64,000 bases of DNA from Candidatus Nitrospira nitrosa (GTDB lineage: Bacteria > Nitrospirota > Nitrospiria > Nitrospirales > Nitrospiraceae). The position numbers and the translations under genes were made by a program. Of the stretch, positions 37,128-46,163 are shown one piece after another. The stretch is taken from assembly GCF_001458735.1 (NCBI RefSeq), contig NZ_CZQA01000011.1, forward strand, positions 21,483 through 85,482, read 5' to 3'. Under the pieces are notes generated by a model, which made no database searches, was not told the DNA's origin, and worked only from the letters and a program-made list of their open reading frames with translations. Position 1 is the first letter of the stretch. Each line of letters opens with the position of its first letter.

Positions 37128-37700
37128 ATGAGAAAGCGTCTGATCGCATTGCTGCAGCATCCCTTTGCTCCATTACTTCCCTGGGGCGGCATCGCGATTG
37201 GGCTTTTTGTGGCACTGATCTTTGTACAGTCTATTGGGCTCGCAGATCTGCAAGCCAAGCGTCAACGGGTAGAGGCAGAATGGGAAACTGTTCGCCAGTC
37301 GTTGGTGCATCACCGAGAAGCGAGGAATGCCGCCAAGGATCTAACTCAGGTATGGGCGTTGCTTCCTGGTGAGCGAGACTTTGGCCCACTGGCATTGGGG
37401 ATTTCGGATGAGGCCAAGCGTGAGGGGGTTGTTCTACCGGCGTTGTCCTACAAGACGGAACCTACCACTGTCGCCCATACGACCAAAGGGCTATTACAGG
37501 GGTCGATGAGTGGGCGATACGAGGATCTCCGGCGATTCATCCATGATCTGGAGACTGCAGACGAGTTATTGTTCATTGAGGATCTGGAGTTGAATCGAGC
37601 CGGGAGTCTACAGAATGCAGCTCTGACCTTTAACATAAAAATCGCAACCTATTTAAGAGCGGATCACGAGAAACGGAACATCCAGGAGATAATTCACTAG
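37128..37700 (+). CDS. PilO/GspM-like inner-membrane protein
   Basis: A 190-residue protein with one TM (about 17-38, PWGGIAIGLFVALIFVQSIG), a coiled-coil stalk and a small periplasmic ferredoxin-like domain with SYKTEPTTVAHTTKGLLQGS and SGRYEDLRRFIHDLETADEL. The last motif is the PilO/GspM signature. It should dimerise with the PilN-like protein to form the alignment complex. Confidence 0.84.
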   Translation: MRKRLIALLQHPFAPLLPWGGIAIGLFVALIFVQSIGLADLQAKRQRVEAEWETVRQSLVHHREARNAAKDLTQVWALLPGERDFGPLALGISDEAKREGVVLPALSYKTEPTTVAHTTKGLLQGSMSGRYEDLRRFIHDLETADELLFIEDLELNRAGSLQNAALTFNIKIATYLRADHEKRNIQEIIH

Positions 37701-37702
37701 CC

Positions 37703-38290
37703 ATGGATGCAACGAAGAAGGTGATGATGGCAGGCTCGCTGATCCTCGTATGGGCTGCGTTGGCAGTTTGGCAGTGGAATTTGCTGGAAGCGCCAGTTCG
37801 TGTTCCCCTGACCAATGTCACAGGTCCCGGGACAGGAGGTCGTCAGTCGGACGGAAGAGGGGCGGGGTTGCATGTCAATCTGAGCCTGCTTAAGGCCACA
37901 GCGATGGAACGTGATGCCACCCATATGATGCCTCGGAATATTTTCTCAATGACATCTGTCGAGGGAACACTCCCGGTGAATTCTGATGTGGTCGTGCCTG
38001 ATCAGGAAGAGACACATGCAACGGAGACTCTCACGGATCAGGGTGGTGTCGCAGAGTCGGGGCCGATCAAATATTTGGGGTTCCTGCGCATGGGGGAGGG
38101 GGTAACGACCAGTCCGTCTGTGGCGGTACTTCGCAAGGATGACGATGTCTTGGTGCTCAAGGCCGGTGATCGTATTGACAATCGGCTGGTGCTCAAAAAG
38201 ATCACGCCTGAGAATGTAACCGTGCGGGATTCTGGTACACAAGTAGACCAGATGGTTGGGTTGTCGGACGAGGCAGAAGCCCAGGAGTGA
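37703..38290 (+). CDS. PilP/GspC-like periplasmic linker protein
   Basis: A 195-residue protein with an N-terminal TM (about 7-25), a flexible Thr/Glu-rich linker and a C-terminal small beta domain (IKYLGFLRMGEGV ... VLRKDDDVLVLKAGDRIDNR). That domain resembles the HR region of GspC/PilP that contacts the secretin. Directly follows the PilO-like gene by 2 bp. Less conserved than its neighbours, so called by position and pattern. Confidence 0.68.
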   Translation: MDATKKVMMAGSLILVWAALAVWQWNLLEAPVRVPLTNVTGPGTGGRQSDGRGAGLHVNLSLLKATAMERDATHMMPRNIFSMTSVEGTLPVNSDVVVPDQEETHATETLTDQGGVAESGPIKYLGFLRMGEGVTTSPSVAVLRKDDDVLVLKAGDRIDNRLVLKKITPENVTVRDSGTQVDQMVGLSDEAEAQE

Positions 38291-38294
38291 CACA

Positions 38295-38840
38295 ATGATG
38301 CGGCGTTCTGCAGCATGGTCGAGAGGGACTGAGACAGGGTTTTCCTACCTCATGGTCATGCTGGCCGTGACCCTCATGGGGCTGCTGATGACCGTCGCCG
38401 CGAAGCAGTGGAAGACGATAATCCAACGGGAACTCGAGATGGACTTACTGGCCAAGGGCATGGAGATTCAAGCGGCGTTGGCCCTGTATTCGGCGACAGC
38501 GAAGGCAGGCAGGGTCATGCCAGGCGAGATCTATCCTCACACGCTCGCTGAGCTGACACGGCCCCCCAAACCGTTTCTCAGGAAGGTGTATCTTGATCCG
38601 ATAGGACATGGCGAATGGGAACTGTTGCGAGCCCCGACGGGAGGAATCATGGGGGTTCGAAGCACGAGTAAGCTCAGGCCCATCAAACAGAACAACTTTC
38701 CATTGGTCGTTCGTCATTTTCAGGGTAAACCGACTCACCATGACTGGGTCTTTCAACATCCCAGTCCCTCTCAGGGAGGGGTGCTGGGGCCACCCATGCC
38801 TGCGGGTGCGGGACCAGGACGGATACCCACAGTGAACTAG
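38295..38840 (+). CDS. Minor pilin-like prepilin without Glu +5
   Basis: About 181 residues from ATG 38295 with a GGAG site. A class III leader region, then GFSYLMVMLAVTLMGLLMTV: Gly, Phe at +1, but Met at +5 where glutamate is usual. This variation is known for minor pilins/GspK-type tip subunits. The C-terminal 40 residues are Pro/Gly-rich. Last gene of the operon; an untranslated gap of 154 bp follows before the UXS-like gene. Confidence 0.75.
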   Translation: MMRRSAAWSRGTETGFSYLMVMLAVTLMGLLMTVAAKQWKTIIQRELEMDLLAKGMEIQAALALYSATAKAGRVMPGEIYPHTLAELTRPPKPFLRKVYLDPIGHGEWELLRAPTGGIMGVRSTSKLRPIKQNNFPLVVRHFQGKPTHHDWVFQHPSPSQGGVLGPPMPAGAGPGRIPTVN

Positions 38841-38994
38841 GTTTTTGTTTGGATACAGATAGGACGTTCCCGATCTCGATCGTTTGCTACATCGGTGGTG
38901 ACATAGGTACAATCATGTGCTGTCGAGTGTGACCATGCAGAAAGTTTCTCGTGTCTTTATGGGGGATAGCCACGTAGTGGGAGGAATGTAAGAT

Positions 38995-40008
38995 ATGCGT
39001 ATATTGATCACAGGCGGGGCAGGATTCTTGGGGAGCCATTTGGCCGAGTCGCTCGTTGGGCAAGGGCATCAGGTTATCAGTATGGACAATCTCAGCACCG
39101 GCAAAGTGGAGAACGTCGCCCATTTGATGGGGAATGAGCTGTTTTCGTTCGTGAAGTATAACGTCTGTGATTATATTCATGTCGAGGGCCATCTTGATGC
39201 GGTAATGCATTTTGCCTCGCCTGCGAGTCCTCAAGATTATCTCGACATGCCGATTGCGACGATGAAGGTCGGTGGATTGGGAACACATAAGGCCTTGGGG
39301 TTGGCGAAAGCAAAAGGGGCGCGCTTTCTTATCGCAAGCACATCGGAAGTCTATGGGGATCCTCTGGTCAACCCGCAACCCGAGTCCTACTGGGGGAACG
39401 TCAATCCCATTAGCCCCCGGGGCGTCTATGATGAAGCGAAGCGTTTCGCCGAGGCAATGACCATGGCGTATCAACGCTATCATGGTCTCGATACAAGGAT
39501 CGTCCGTATTTTTAATACGTTCGGCCCAAGGATGAGACCGAACGATGGACGGGTGGTCTCGAATTTCATCGTGCAAGCTATTCAGGGGAAGCCGCTCACG
39601 GTGTATGGCGACGGCAATCAAACCAGAAGTTTTTGTTATGTCGATGACCTCGTGCGTGGGATCATTGCCCTGCTCCTTGTGGATTCCGACAAGACGGTCG
39701 AGCAGCGGACCGACCGAAAATCGTTTTTCATTAAGCAGGAGTCCAACCAAGTCAGCAGTGTTCATGACCCGGTCAATATCGGGAATCCTAGGGAACTGAC
39801 GGTGCTGCAGATCGCCAAGGAAATTCTGAAACTTACTCGCTCGTCGAGTCAGATTACCCATCATCCCTTGCCGGCCGATGATCCGAAAGTGAGACGACCG
39901 GATATTACTCGGGCGAAGATGTTTCTGAAGTGGGAACCTCAGGTCGAGCTAGAGGATGCGTTAGTGAAAACCATCCAATACTTCAAAAAGGCTTTGGCAG
40001 GTTGCTGA
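38995..40008 (+). CDS. UDP-glucuronate decarboxylase-like (UXS) NAD-dependent epimerase/dehydratase
   Basis: The 337-residue protein has the extended SDR features: [18 protein letters not shown] at the start, STSEVYGDP, and the YDEAKR catalytic tyrosine-lysine motif, plus [19 protein letters not shown] and [12 protein letters not shown] typical of UXS. UXS turns UDP-glucuronate into UDP-xylose for polysaccharides. Between IALLLVDS and VNIGNPRE there is an insertion of about 25 residues not usual for the family. Together with the TviB-like enzyme it points to surface-polysaccharide synthesis around the secretion operon. Confidence 0.88.
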   Translation: MRILITGGAGFLGSHLAESLVGQGHQVISMDNLSTGKVENVAHLMGNELFSFVKYNVCDYIHVEGHLDAVMHFASPASPQDYLDMPIATMKVGGLGTHKALGLAKAKGARFLIASTSEVYGDPLVNPQPESYWGNVNPISPRGVYDEAKRFAEAMTMAYQRYHGLDTRIVRIFNTFGPRMRPNDGRVVSNFIVQAIQGKPLTVYGDGNQTRSFCYVDDLVRGIIALLLVDSDKTVEQRTDRKSFFIKQESNQVSSVHDPVNIGNPRELTVLQIAKEILKLTRSSSQITHHPLPADDPKVRRPDITRAKMFLKWEPQVELEDALVKTIQYFKKALAGC

Positions 40009-40230
40009 AAACCTCCATGGTCGCGCATTCTGCCTCGATAGCTTGATTCAAAAGGCTCGCAAGGGGGGAGCGTTCAGGAAATCGAGACCATTTAATAAGG
40101 TCGCATGCTCGCACCCGATTATTGGTATCATTGCAAATGAACAAGGTCACCGGACAGTTCAATATTCTGCTAAGGTGGCGGACATCAATGGGCTGAATGT
40201 CTTCTCCGATACCACGCAGTGGTCGAACTC

Positions 40231-40260
40231 TTGACCTCTTTCTTATCCACGCGGTATTGT
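40231..40260 (+). promoter_or_regulatory. Probable promoter of proA
   Basis: TTGACC at 40231-40236, 18 bp, TATTGT at 40255-40260, 37 bp before the proA ATG. The 200 bp before it show no gene. Confidence 0.5.
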
Positions 40261-40297
40261 CTGCATCCTTCCCAATTGTGAGTCGCCGGGGAGAACT

Positions 40298-41608
40298 ATG
40301 GAAGCGCTGAGTCAAGCCGTTTCAGAACCAGGTAGTGAACCATCGAAGCCATTGCCTACGATGGAATATGTCGTTGACCTAGTGTCCAACGCGAAACGGG
40401 CAGCCAGACGACTTGCCGCGCTACCGACATTAACCAAGAACCAAGCATTGTTGGCGATGGCGGATGCGTTGGAAGCCAAATCGGACGAATTGATCACGGC
40501 AAATGAGCGCGATCTCGAGGCCTTTGGGGCTGCCAATGACAAGAAGGCCATGGCGGATCGCTTGCGGTTGACCGACAAACGGATCAAGGAGATGGCAGCG
40601 GGGATCCGCGAGGTGGCGCAGTTGCCGGATCCTGTGGGGATGATGTCTGCCATGTGGACAAGACCCAACGGGATGCAGGTGGGGCGGGTTCGCGTGCCGA
40701 TCGGGGTGATCGGAATCATTTATGAGTCGCGTCCGAATGTGACAGCTGATTCCGCTGCGCTTTGCCTCAAGTCGGGGAATGTCTGTGTGTTGAGAGGCGG
40801 CAGCGAAGCGATTCATTCCAATACGGCGATCGCGTCCATTCTCTCCGACGCGTCACAAAAAGCCGGTATCCCACCGGGTGCGATCACGTTCGTCGATCGC
40901 GCGGATCGTGAGATCGTACAGGTCTTGCTCAAGCAGGATCAGTGCATCGACTTGATCATTCCCCGTGGTGGCGAATCGTTGATGAAACTCATTGCCGAAC
41001 ACTCGACCATTCCCGTAGTCAAGCATGATGCGGGTGTCTGTCATATCTATGTCGATGCTGCAGCCGATGTCGCCATGGCGGAAGCGATTTGCCTCAATGC
41101 GAAGGTGCAGCGCCCATCAACCTGCAACGCTATGGAAACACTGCTGGTGCACCAGTCGATTGCGCGCACGTTCTTGCCGGCGCTGGCGGCTGGTCTCCGG
41201 GCAGCCCATGTTGAAATCCGAGGCTGCGCCAAGACCTGTCAGTTGATCTCGGAGGCCAAGCCGGCCAGTGAGAACGATTACGGGAAAGAATTTTTGGATC
41301 TCGTCCTGGCCGTGAAAGTCGTGAAGAACATGGATGAGGCCATGGAGCATATCGCGCAGTATGGCTCGCGACATACGGAAGCGATCGTGACGTCGGACTA
41401 TGGGCGCTCGATGCGATTTCTTAAAGAGGTTGATGCCGGTGCGGTGATAGTGAACGCTTCTACGCGCCTCAATGACGGATATCAGTTCGGTCTCGGGGCT
41501 GAGATCGGGATCAGCACGTCGAGGATTCATGCTCGGGGCCCGATGGGATTAGAAGAACTGACCTGCTCAAAGTTTATGGTTTTAGGGAGCGGCCAGCTCC
41601 GCGAGTGA
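40298..41608 (+). CDS. proA: Gamma-glutamyl phosphate reductase
   Basis: A 436-residue ProA: NADPH-dependent reduction of gamma-glutamyl phosphate to glutamate semialdehyde in proline synthesis. Visible are VGRVRVPIGVIGIIYESRPN (NADP-site region), SGNVCVLRGGSEA, LIIPRGGESL, KHDAGVCHIYVD and the catalytic C276 in VQRPSTCNAMETLLV, ending TRLNDGYQFGLGAEIGIST. A GGGGAG site precedes ATG 40298. Cytoplasmic. proB is not in the window. The following gene starts immediately after its TGA. Confidence 0.96.
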   Translation: MEALSQAVSEPGSEPSKPLPTMEYVVDLVSNAKRAARRLAALPTLTKNQALLAMADALEAKSDELITANERDLEAFGAANDKKAMADRLRLTDKRIKEMAAGIREVAQLPDPVGMMSAMWTRPNGMQVGRVRVPIGVIGIIYESRPNVTADSAALCLKSGNVCVLRGGSEAIHSNTAIASILSDASQKAGIPPGAITFVDRADREIVQVLLKQDQCIDLIIPRGGESLMKLIAEHSTIPVVKHDAGVCHIYVDAAADVAMAEAICLNAKVQRPSTCNAMETLLVHQSIARTFLPALAAGLRAAHVEIRGCAKTCQLISEAKPASENDYGKEFLDLVLAVKVVKNMDEAMEHIAQYGSRHTEAIVTSDYGRSMRFLKEVDAGAVIVNASTRLNDGYQFGLGAEIGISTSRIHARGPMGLEELTCSKFMVLGSGQLRE

Positions 41609-43393
41609 ATGTCCTCGGATCCCATTGCATGTGCCCTGTTCGCTCCAGGCCATCTCCGATTTCCTTCCACCCGTGCGCTTGCTGAATCCTTCCACAAGGT
41701 CGGCGGACACGTTAGAACGTTACCGACCGGGCACCTCGTCTTTTATCGACCTGATGGCAGACGGTTCCTTGCCACCGATCCTACAGGCCACCCGCTCCAT
41801 GAGTGCGAATGGGACGTGAGTGAACTGGGGGTCGTGTCCCTCAAGCGCGCCCGGGTCAAGCTGGATTGGGGGGGCTGGGTCGGAATAGTACCTGCCGGCT
41901 TGGTAAATGAAACCCGAGTGAATCTTGCCACGAGGTCCAACTGGCAGCGGACTACTCCCGAGGATCTTCGTAGTTTGGCGGCAAAGGCCTTACGGGTGCC
42001 AATTGAAGAGGTGCGGTGGTTTTATCGGGATGAGGATTTTTCCATTGAGCCCACCGGGCTGGCGACGATCCGCCAACGAAAAGATGCGTTCTATCTGTTG
42101 GACGATGGCGGGTTTGAAACCGCACGCTTTATGTCCTGCATGGGTGCGATGCACTGGGAGGCGATTGATTTCCTCCCGGTCGTTGAGCTGTTCAAATCGC
42201 TGCTACCCGGGACGGGTTCAGCGGTGTTGGAACTCATTCGCGGACTGTATGACGATCAACAACAAGGGCATTCGGCGCCACGACCGTTACGGTATCGTGG
42301 CATCCCTCCCTATCCATCTGAGGCGGCGTTTCGGCTGTTCAGCACCTTTTTCACGCCTCACTCATCAGGGACCGGGGATCCCTTTGTCGACTTCATGAAT
42401 CCCTCGAAATCGCACGTCGTCGCCTGGCTGCCTGCCGATCATCCACCGGTACGCTATTTTGACGAACGCCAGGGGGTATGTATCACGATGAAAGATGGGG
42501 TCGCGCAGAAGGCAACCCTTGCGACGGATACGGGAGGCTTGGCCTACGTCAATCCACTGGGTCGTCGCGTGCTTCCCCTTGATCGCAGTATGCGAATAGA
42601 AGGCCAGCAGATGATTCTCAAGGATCGTGAACAAGAAACGATCATCTCTTTGCCGGTCGGTCTTCATGTTCGGACGGCCCCATCGTTTGAACGACCGATG
42701 AGCCCTGTCGACTGGCGGACGGTCTTTGTGCCGGAGCCTCCTGCCCTTCATCCGCGTGAAGCGTTTGGCGCTGTGCTGTTGTATCCGGAAGGCCACGAGG
42801 AGATCAGTGAGCTTGCGGCACAACCCTTTGTCGCCGACTATCTGGATGATCTCGGAGAGCAGGACCGTGAGATCGGCAGACTGCGATCGCTGGCGGAACG
42901 CGTGCTCATTGTGAACGGAGATGCCGTCATTTCGACATGCGTGCTCTTCGACCGACCACGCGACTATACGGTGAGAGTCCACTATGGAGCGTATGCCCAG
43001 CGGCAGGCGCAACAGCTCTGGACTCAGTGTGCAGAAATCAATCGATGGGACTGGCTGCCACGAATACGTATGGGCGCCGAAGATGTGGTGCAGGAGTCAA
43101 TAGCTCGTCATGGGCTGTATGATCTCCTGTATCTCTGGCTCTCCTACGACACGTTTGGGTCGCTGACGGCAATAAAGACAACTCTCGCCAATGCAGGCCA
43201 AGCGTTGAGGCGGGGAGGTGATGCATTTGTCGTCGGCCCCGTCGATATACCGGCGGTCCTGGCATCGGAGCTATGGCAGCTCTGTTGGAGCGAGTCAGTA
43301 GCGGCGCTGCCCACGTTTGCCATGCATAAAACGATCTTGCCGAAGGCCAGAGTCAAAACAGGGCTGACGCTGTTCCATCTCAGGCGGGTGTAA
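41609..43393 (+). CDS. Large protein of unknown function, coupled to proA
   Basis: A 594-residue protein starting at the base after the proA stop, so likely translationally coupled. It has no signal or membrane segment. The C-terminal 150 residues (DWLPRIRMGAEDVVQESI, LYDLLYLWLSYDTFGSL, AGQALRRGGDAFVVGPVDIP) resemble the end of a Rossmann/methyltransferase fold, but no SAM motif was found. The N-terminal part (VFYRPDGRRFLATDPTGHPLHECEWD) looks beta-rich. Function unknown; context with proA does not explain it. Confidence 0.7.
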   Translation: MSSDPIACALFAPGHLRFPSTRALAESFHKVGGHVRTLPTGHLVFYRPDGRRFLATDPTGHPLHECEWDVSELGVVSLKRARVKLDWGGWVGIVPAGLVNETRVNLATRSNWQRTTPEDLRSLAAKALRVPIEEVRWFYRDEDFSIEPTGLATIRQRKDAFYLLDDGGFETARFMSCMGAMHWEAIDFLPVVELFKSLLPGTGSAVLELIRGLYDDQQQGHSAPRPLRYRGIPPYPSEAAFRLFSTFFTPHSSGTGDPFVDFMNPSKSHVVAWLPADHPPVRYFDERQGVCITMKDGVAQKATLATDTGGLAYVNPLGRRVLPLDRSMRIEGQQMILKDREQETIISLPVGLHVRTAPSFERPMSPVDWRTVFVPEPPALHPREAFGAVLLYPEGHEEISELAAQPFVADYLDDLGEQDREIGRLRSLAERVLIVNGDAVISTCVLFDRPRDYTVRVHYGAYAQRQAQQLWTQCAEINRWDWLPRIRMGAEDVVQESIARHGLYDLLYLWLSYDTFGSLTAIKTTLANAGQALRRGGDAFVVGPVDIPAVLASELWQLCWSESVAALPTFAMHKTILPKARVKTGLTLFHLRRV

Positions 43394-43562
43394 CTTCATC
43401 CGAGAAAGAGTTCCCGGAGTGACTGGGTAGAGTGGTTTTCTTCACGAGAAGCCTGGCTTGTCGGGGACGAGTCTTGTAGAATCCGAATCGTCTGCCCCGT
43501 ACTCGTTCGTGCAACACTGTAGGTAGGATGAGCGTGTAGATAATGGATGGAGGAGGAAGATT

Positions 43563-43739
43563 ATGCCAAGTGTGTTGGATAAGGTGATTGAGAGAGAATT
43601 GAGAAAAGAGCTACGGGATGCCTTAGTCAGGTTTGAACAGCAACTTCGGCAATCCGGTGTGAGTGATGACAATATCAAGAGCAGACTCCGGGGAGCCAAA
43701 CAGTTTGTCGCGTTTCTGTATGGGCGATACCTCGGATAG
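43563..43739 (+). CDS. Small helical protein, 58 aa
   Basis: ATG 43563 follows an excellent ribosome site (GGAGGAGGAAG). The peptide has 58 residues, is charged and almost wholly helical in pattern (VIERELRKELRDALVRF), and ends VAFLYGRYLG. It has no known family. The site and the composition favour a real gene over chance. Confidence 0.6.
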   Translation: MPSVLDKVIERELRKELRDALVRFEQQLRQSGVSDDNIKSRLRGAKQFVAFLYGRYLG

Positions 43740-43972
43740 TCGCAGTTCGGTCGCTTTGATCGCGGATGAGGCCTGCCCATGAGAAGCGTGCAACATCACC
43801 TGCCATTACATCGTAACCGTTAAGGTGCGAATGCCTGCTAACAACAAGATGCGCACTCATGGGCAATGCGAAAATGAAATGAGAACCGGATCCTGCGATT
43901 ACGGAAGCGGCACCTCTGTGCTAATCCTTGAAAGTATTTGGCCATCGCCAACCTGTCCCCTAAGATGGCTGC

Positions 43973-46156
43973 ATGTCAGCTGCTTCGGAGACAACCTCTT
44001 CCCAGCAATCTGATCCGATACTGTCATCGCTCGAGTCGGATGAGTCCGATACCGGATTGCGATGCCTTCTGATTATCGCGCGGTACTATGACCTTCCGGT
44101 CAATGGCGCGCAGCTTCGACATCAGTTTGCCCAGCCTGGACAGAAACTGTCCGACAGTGAACTGCTCCGCACCGCCAAGAATCTTGGATTGAACGCCGGT
44201 CTCGTCACAAGTGAGTGGCACAAGCTGCAAGGAGCCTCTCTTCCCGCCATGGCCAAGCTCCTGGATGGAGGCTATGTGGTGGTGTCCAAGATCGAAGGCG
44301 AGCAGGTGCTGGTTCAGAATCCTGTGGAAGGTTATTCGCTCGTCCTCTCTCGTGACCGATTCGAACTGATCTGGACGGGAGAGTTGGTGCTCGTGACGAA
44401 GCGAGTCACGATTCGTCTTCATGATCTCAAGTTCGATCTGACCTGGGTGATCCCGGGGATCGTCAAGTATCGGAAGTTGTTCGGTGAGATCTTGATCGCA
44501 TCGGCGTTTCTCCAATTCGCGGCCCTCCTCACGCCGTTCTTGACACAACTGGTGATCGATACGATTCTTGTGCACCAGGAGTTGAGCACGCTTTCGTTGA
44601 TGGCCGGCGGCCTCATCGCACTGACTATCTTTGAGGGCATCCTGGGTGGGCTCCGCACCTATCTGTTTGCTCATACAACCAATCGCATGACGGTCACTCT
44701 GGGAGCTCGACTCTTTCGCCATATTCTGTCGCTCCCTGCGACGTATTTTGATGCCAAGCGCGCGGGTGATACGGTCGCTCTGGTGCATGAGTGGGAACAG
44801 CTGCGCCAATTCGTCGGGAGCCACTCCATGACGATGCTCTTGGATGTTCCCTTTGCCGTGGTCTTTCTGGCCTGCATGTGGCTCTTGAGCCCCCCGCTCA
44901 CGCTGGTGGTCATGGTCACATTGCCGATCTATGCGCTGTTGTACTCCTCTATGGCCCCGTCAATACGGGCCTGTCTACGCGATCTCTTCAATCGTGAAAC
45001 GGACAATCAGGCATTCGTGGTCGAGGCCGTCAGCGGCATCCAAACGGTGAAGGCCATGGCGGGTGAGCCGTCGCTCTGGCGGAAGTGGGACGCACAGCTG
45101 GCCGGTTATGTGCAGGCGAGTGTTCGTGCCACCAGCCTGATCACGATCGCACGGTACATTGCGACGGGGGTGTACCACGTCACCATGGCGGTGGTCTTTT
45201 GGCTCGGGGCCTCTCGCGTCATTGAAGGGCAGTTGAGTATCGGGCAGTTGATCGCGTTTGTCCTGTTGTCGGCTCACGTGATGGGCCTCCTTCTGAGATG
45301 GGTCACTCTTTGGCAGGAGTTCCAGCAAGTGGGTATTTCGGTCCAGCGGTTGGGGGACGTACTGAACAGGCCGCCAGAGCCCTCCTATCACCCGAATCGG
45401 ATCACGATTCCACAGGTCCAGGGGCGGGTGTGTTTTGAAATGGTCACGTTTCGCTACAGGCCGGATGAGCCATCGGTCATCCGCAAGCTGTCGTGTTCAG
45501 TGGAGCCGGGTCAGATTGTTGGGATCGTGGGGCGTTCAGGGTCCGGCAAAAGCACGATTGCCAAGTTGCTCCAGTGTCTCTATAGGCCTGAACAGGGACG
45601 AATTCTGGTGGATGGTGTGGATCTCGTACAGGTCGATCCGGCTTGGCTGCGTAGGCACGTGGGTGTCGTGCTGCACGAGAATGTCCTCTTCAATGGTTCG
45701 GTTCGGGACAACATCGAGATGAGCAATCCCGCCATGCCGAGAGAGCAGATTATACAGGCGGCAACGTTGTCCGGAGCGCACCAGTTTATCGTCGAATTAG
45801 AGAACGGGTATGACACGCAGATCGGCGAGCGCGGCTGTCTGCTCTCGAGTGGGCAGCGTCAACAGATCGCGATTGCCCGTGCCCTTGCCGCGAATCCCCG
45901 CCTGCTGATATTCGACGAAGCCTTGAGTGCGTTGGACGAGGAATCCGAAACGGTGTTTCAACAGAATATGGGTCAGATCGCTCAGGGCCGTACTGTATTC
46001 ATCATGACCACTCGGTTGAGTTCACTGCGCCAGGCCCATCGCCTTTTTGTCCTGGATAAAGGTGGGATTATTGAACAGGGCACCTATGAGGAACTGCGCG
46101 AGCAGGAAGGGACTTCCTCACGCCCCTTGGTCTCTCACGTTGGAAATCAATCATGA
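43973..46156 (+). CDS. Type I secretion ABC exporter with C39-peptidase-like domain (HlyB/LapB-like)
   Basis: At 727 residues: an N-terminal C39-like domain (about 20-150), six-helix membrane domain (about 160-440), and an ABC ATPase with Walker A GRSGSGKSTIAK, signature LSSGQRQQIAIARALA and Walker B LLIFDEALSALDEES. The C39 active-site cysteine is replaced (SDTGLRC where DCG is expected), so the domain should bind but not cleave substrate, as in HlyB. With the HlyD-type gene after it this is the inner-membrane part of a type I secretion system. No TolC or substrate gene is nearby. Confidence 0.9.
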   Translation: MSAASETTSSQQSDPILSSLESDESDTGLRCLLIIARYYDLPVNGAQLRHQFAQPGQKLSDSELLRTAKNLGLNAGLVTSEWHKLQGASLPAMAKLLDGGYVVVSKIEGEQVLVQNPVEGYSLVLSRDRFELIWTGELVLVTKRVTIRLHDLKFDLTWVIPGIVKYRKLFGEILIASAFLQFAALLTPFLTQLVIDTILVHQELSTLSLMAGGLIALTIFEGILGGLRTYLFAHTTNRMTVTLGARLFRHILSLPATYFDAKRAGDTVALVHEWEQLRQFVGSHSMTMLLDVPFAVVFLACMWLLSPPLTLVVMVTLPIYALLYSSMAPSIRACLRDLFNRETDNQAFVVEAVSGIQTVKAMAGEPSLWRKWDAQLAGYVQASVRATSLITIARYIATGVYHVTMAVVFWLGASRVIEGQLSIGQLIAFVLLSAHVMGLLLRWVTLWQEFQQVGISVQRLGDVLNRPPEPSYHPNRITIPQVQGRVCFEMVTFRYRPDEPSVIRKLSCSVEPGQIVGIVGRSGSGKSTIAKLLQCLYRPEQGRILVDGVDLVQVDPAWLRRHVGVVLHENVLFNGSVRDNIEMSNPAMPREQIIQAATLSGAHQFIVELENGYDTQIGERGCLLSSGQRQQIAIARALAANPRLLIFDEALSALDEESETVFQQNMGQIAQGRTVFIMTTRLSSLRQAHRLFVLDKGGIIEQGTYEELREQEGTSSRPLVSHVGNQS

Positions 46157-46163
46157 GGCGTCG

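Noticed and set aside
39983..40315. 110-aa minus-strand frame between the UXS-like gene and proA
   Set aside because: Overlaps the proA promoter and start, no ribosome site, composition not protein-like.
42365..43012. 215-aa minus-strand frame inside the 594-aa gene
   Set aside because: Antisense shadow in GC-rich coding sequence; no start signal.
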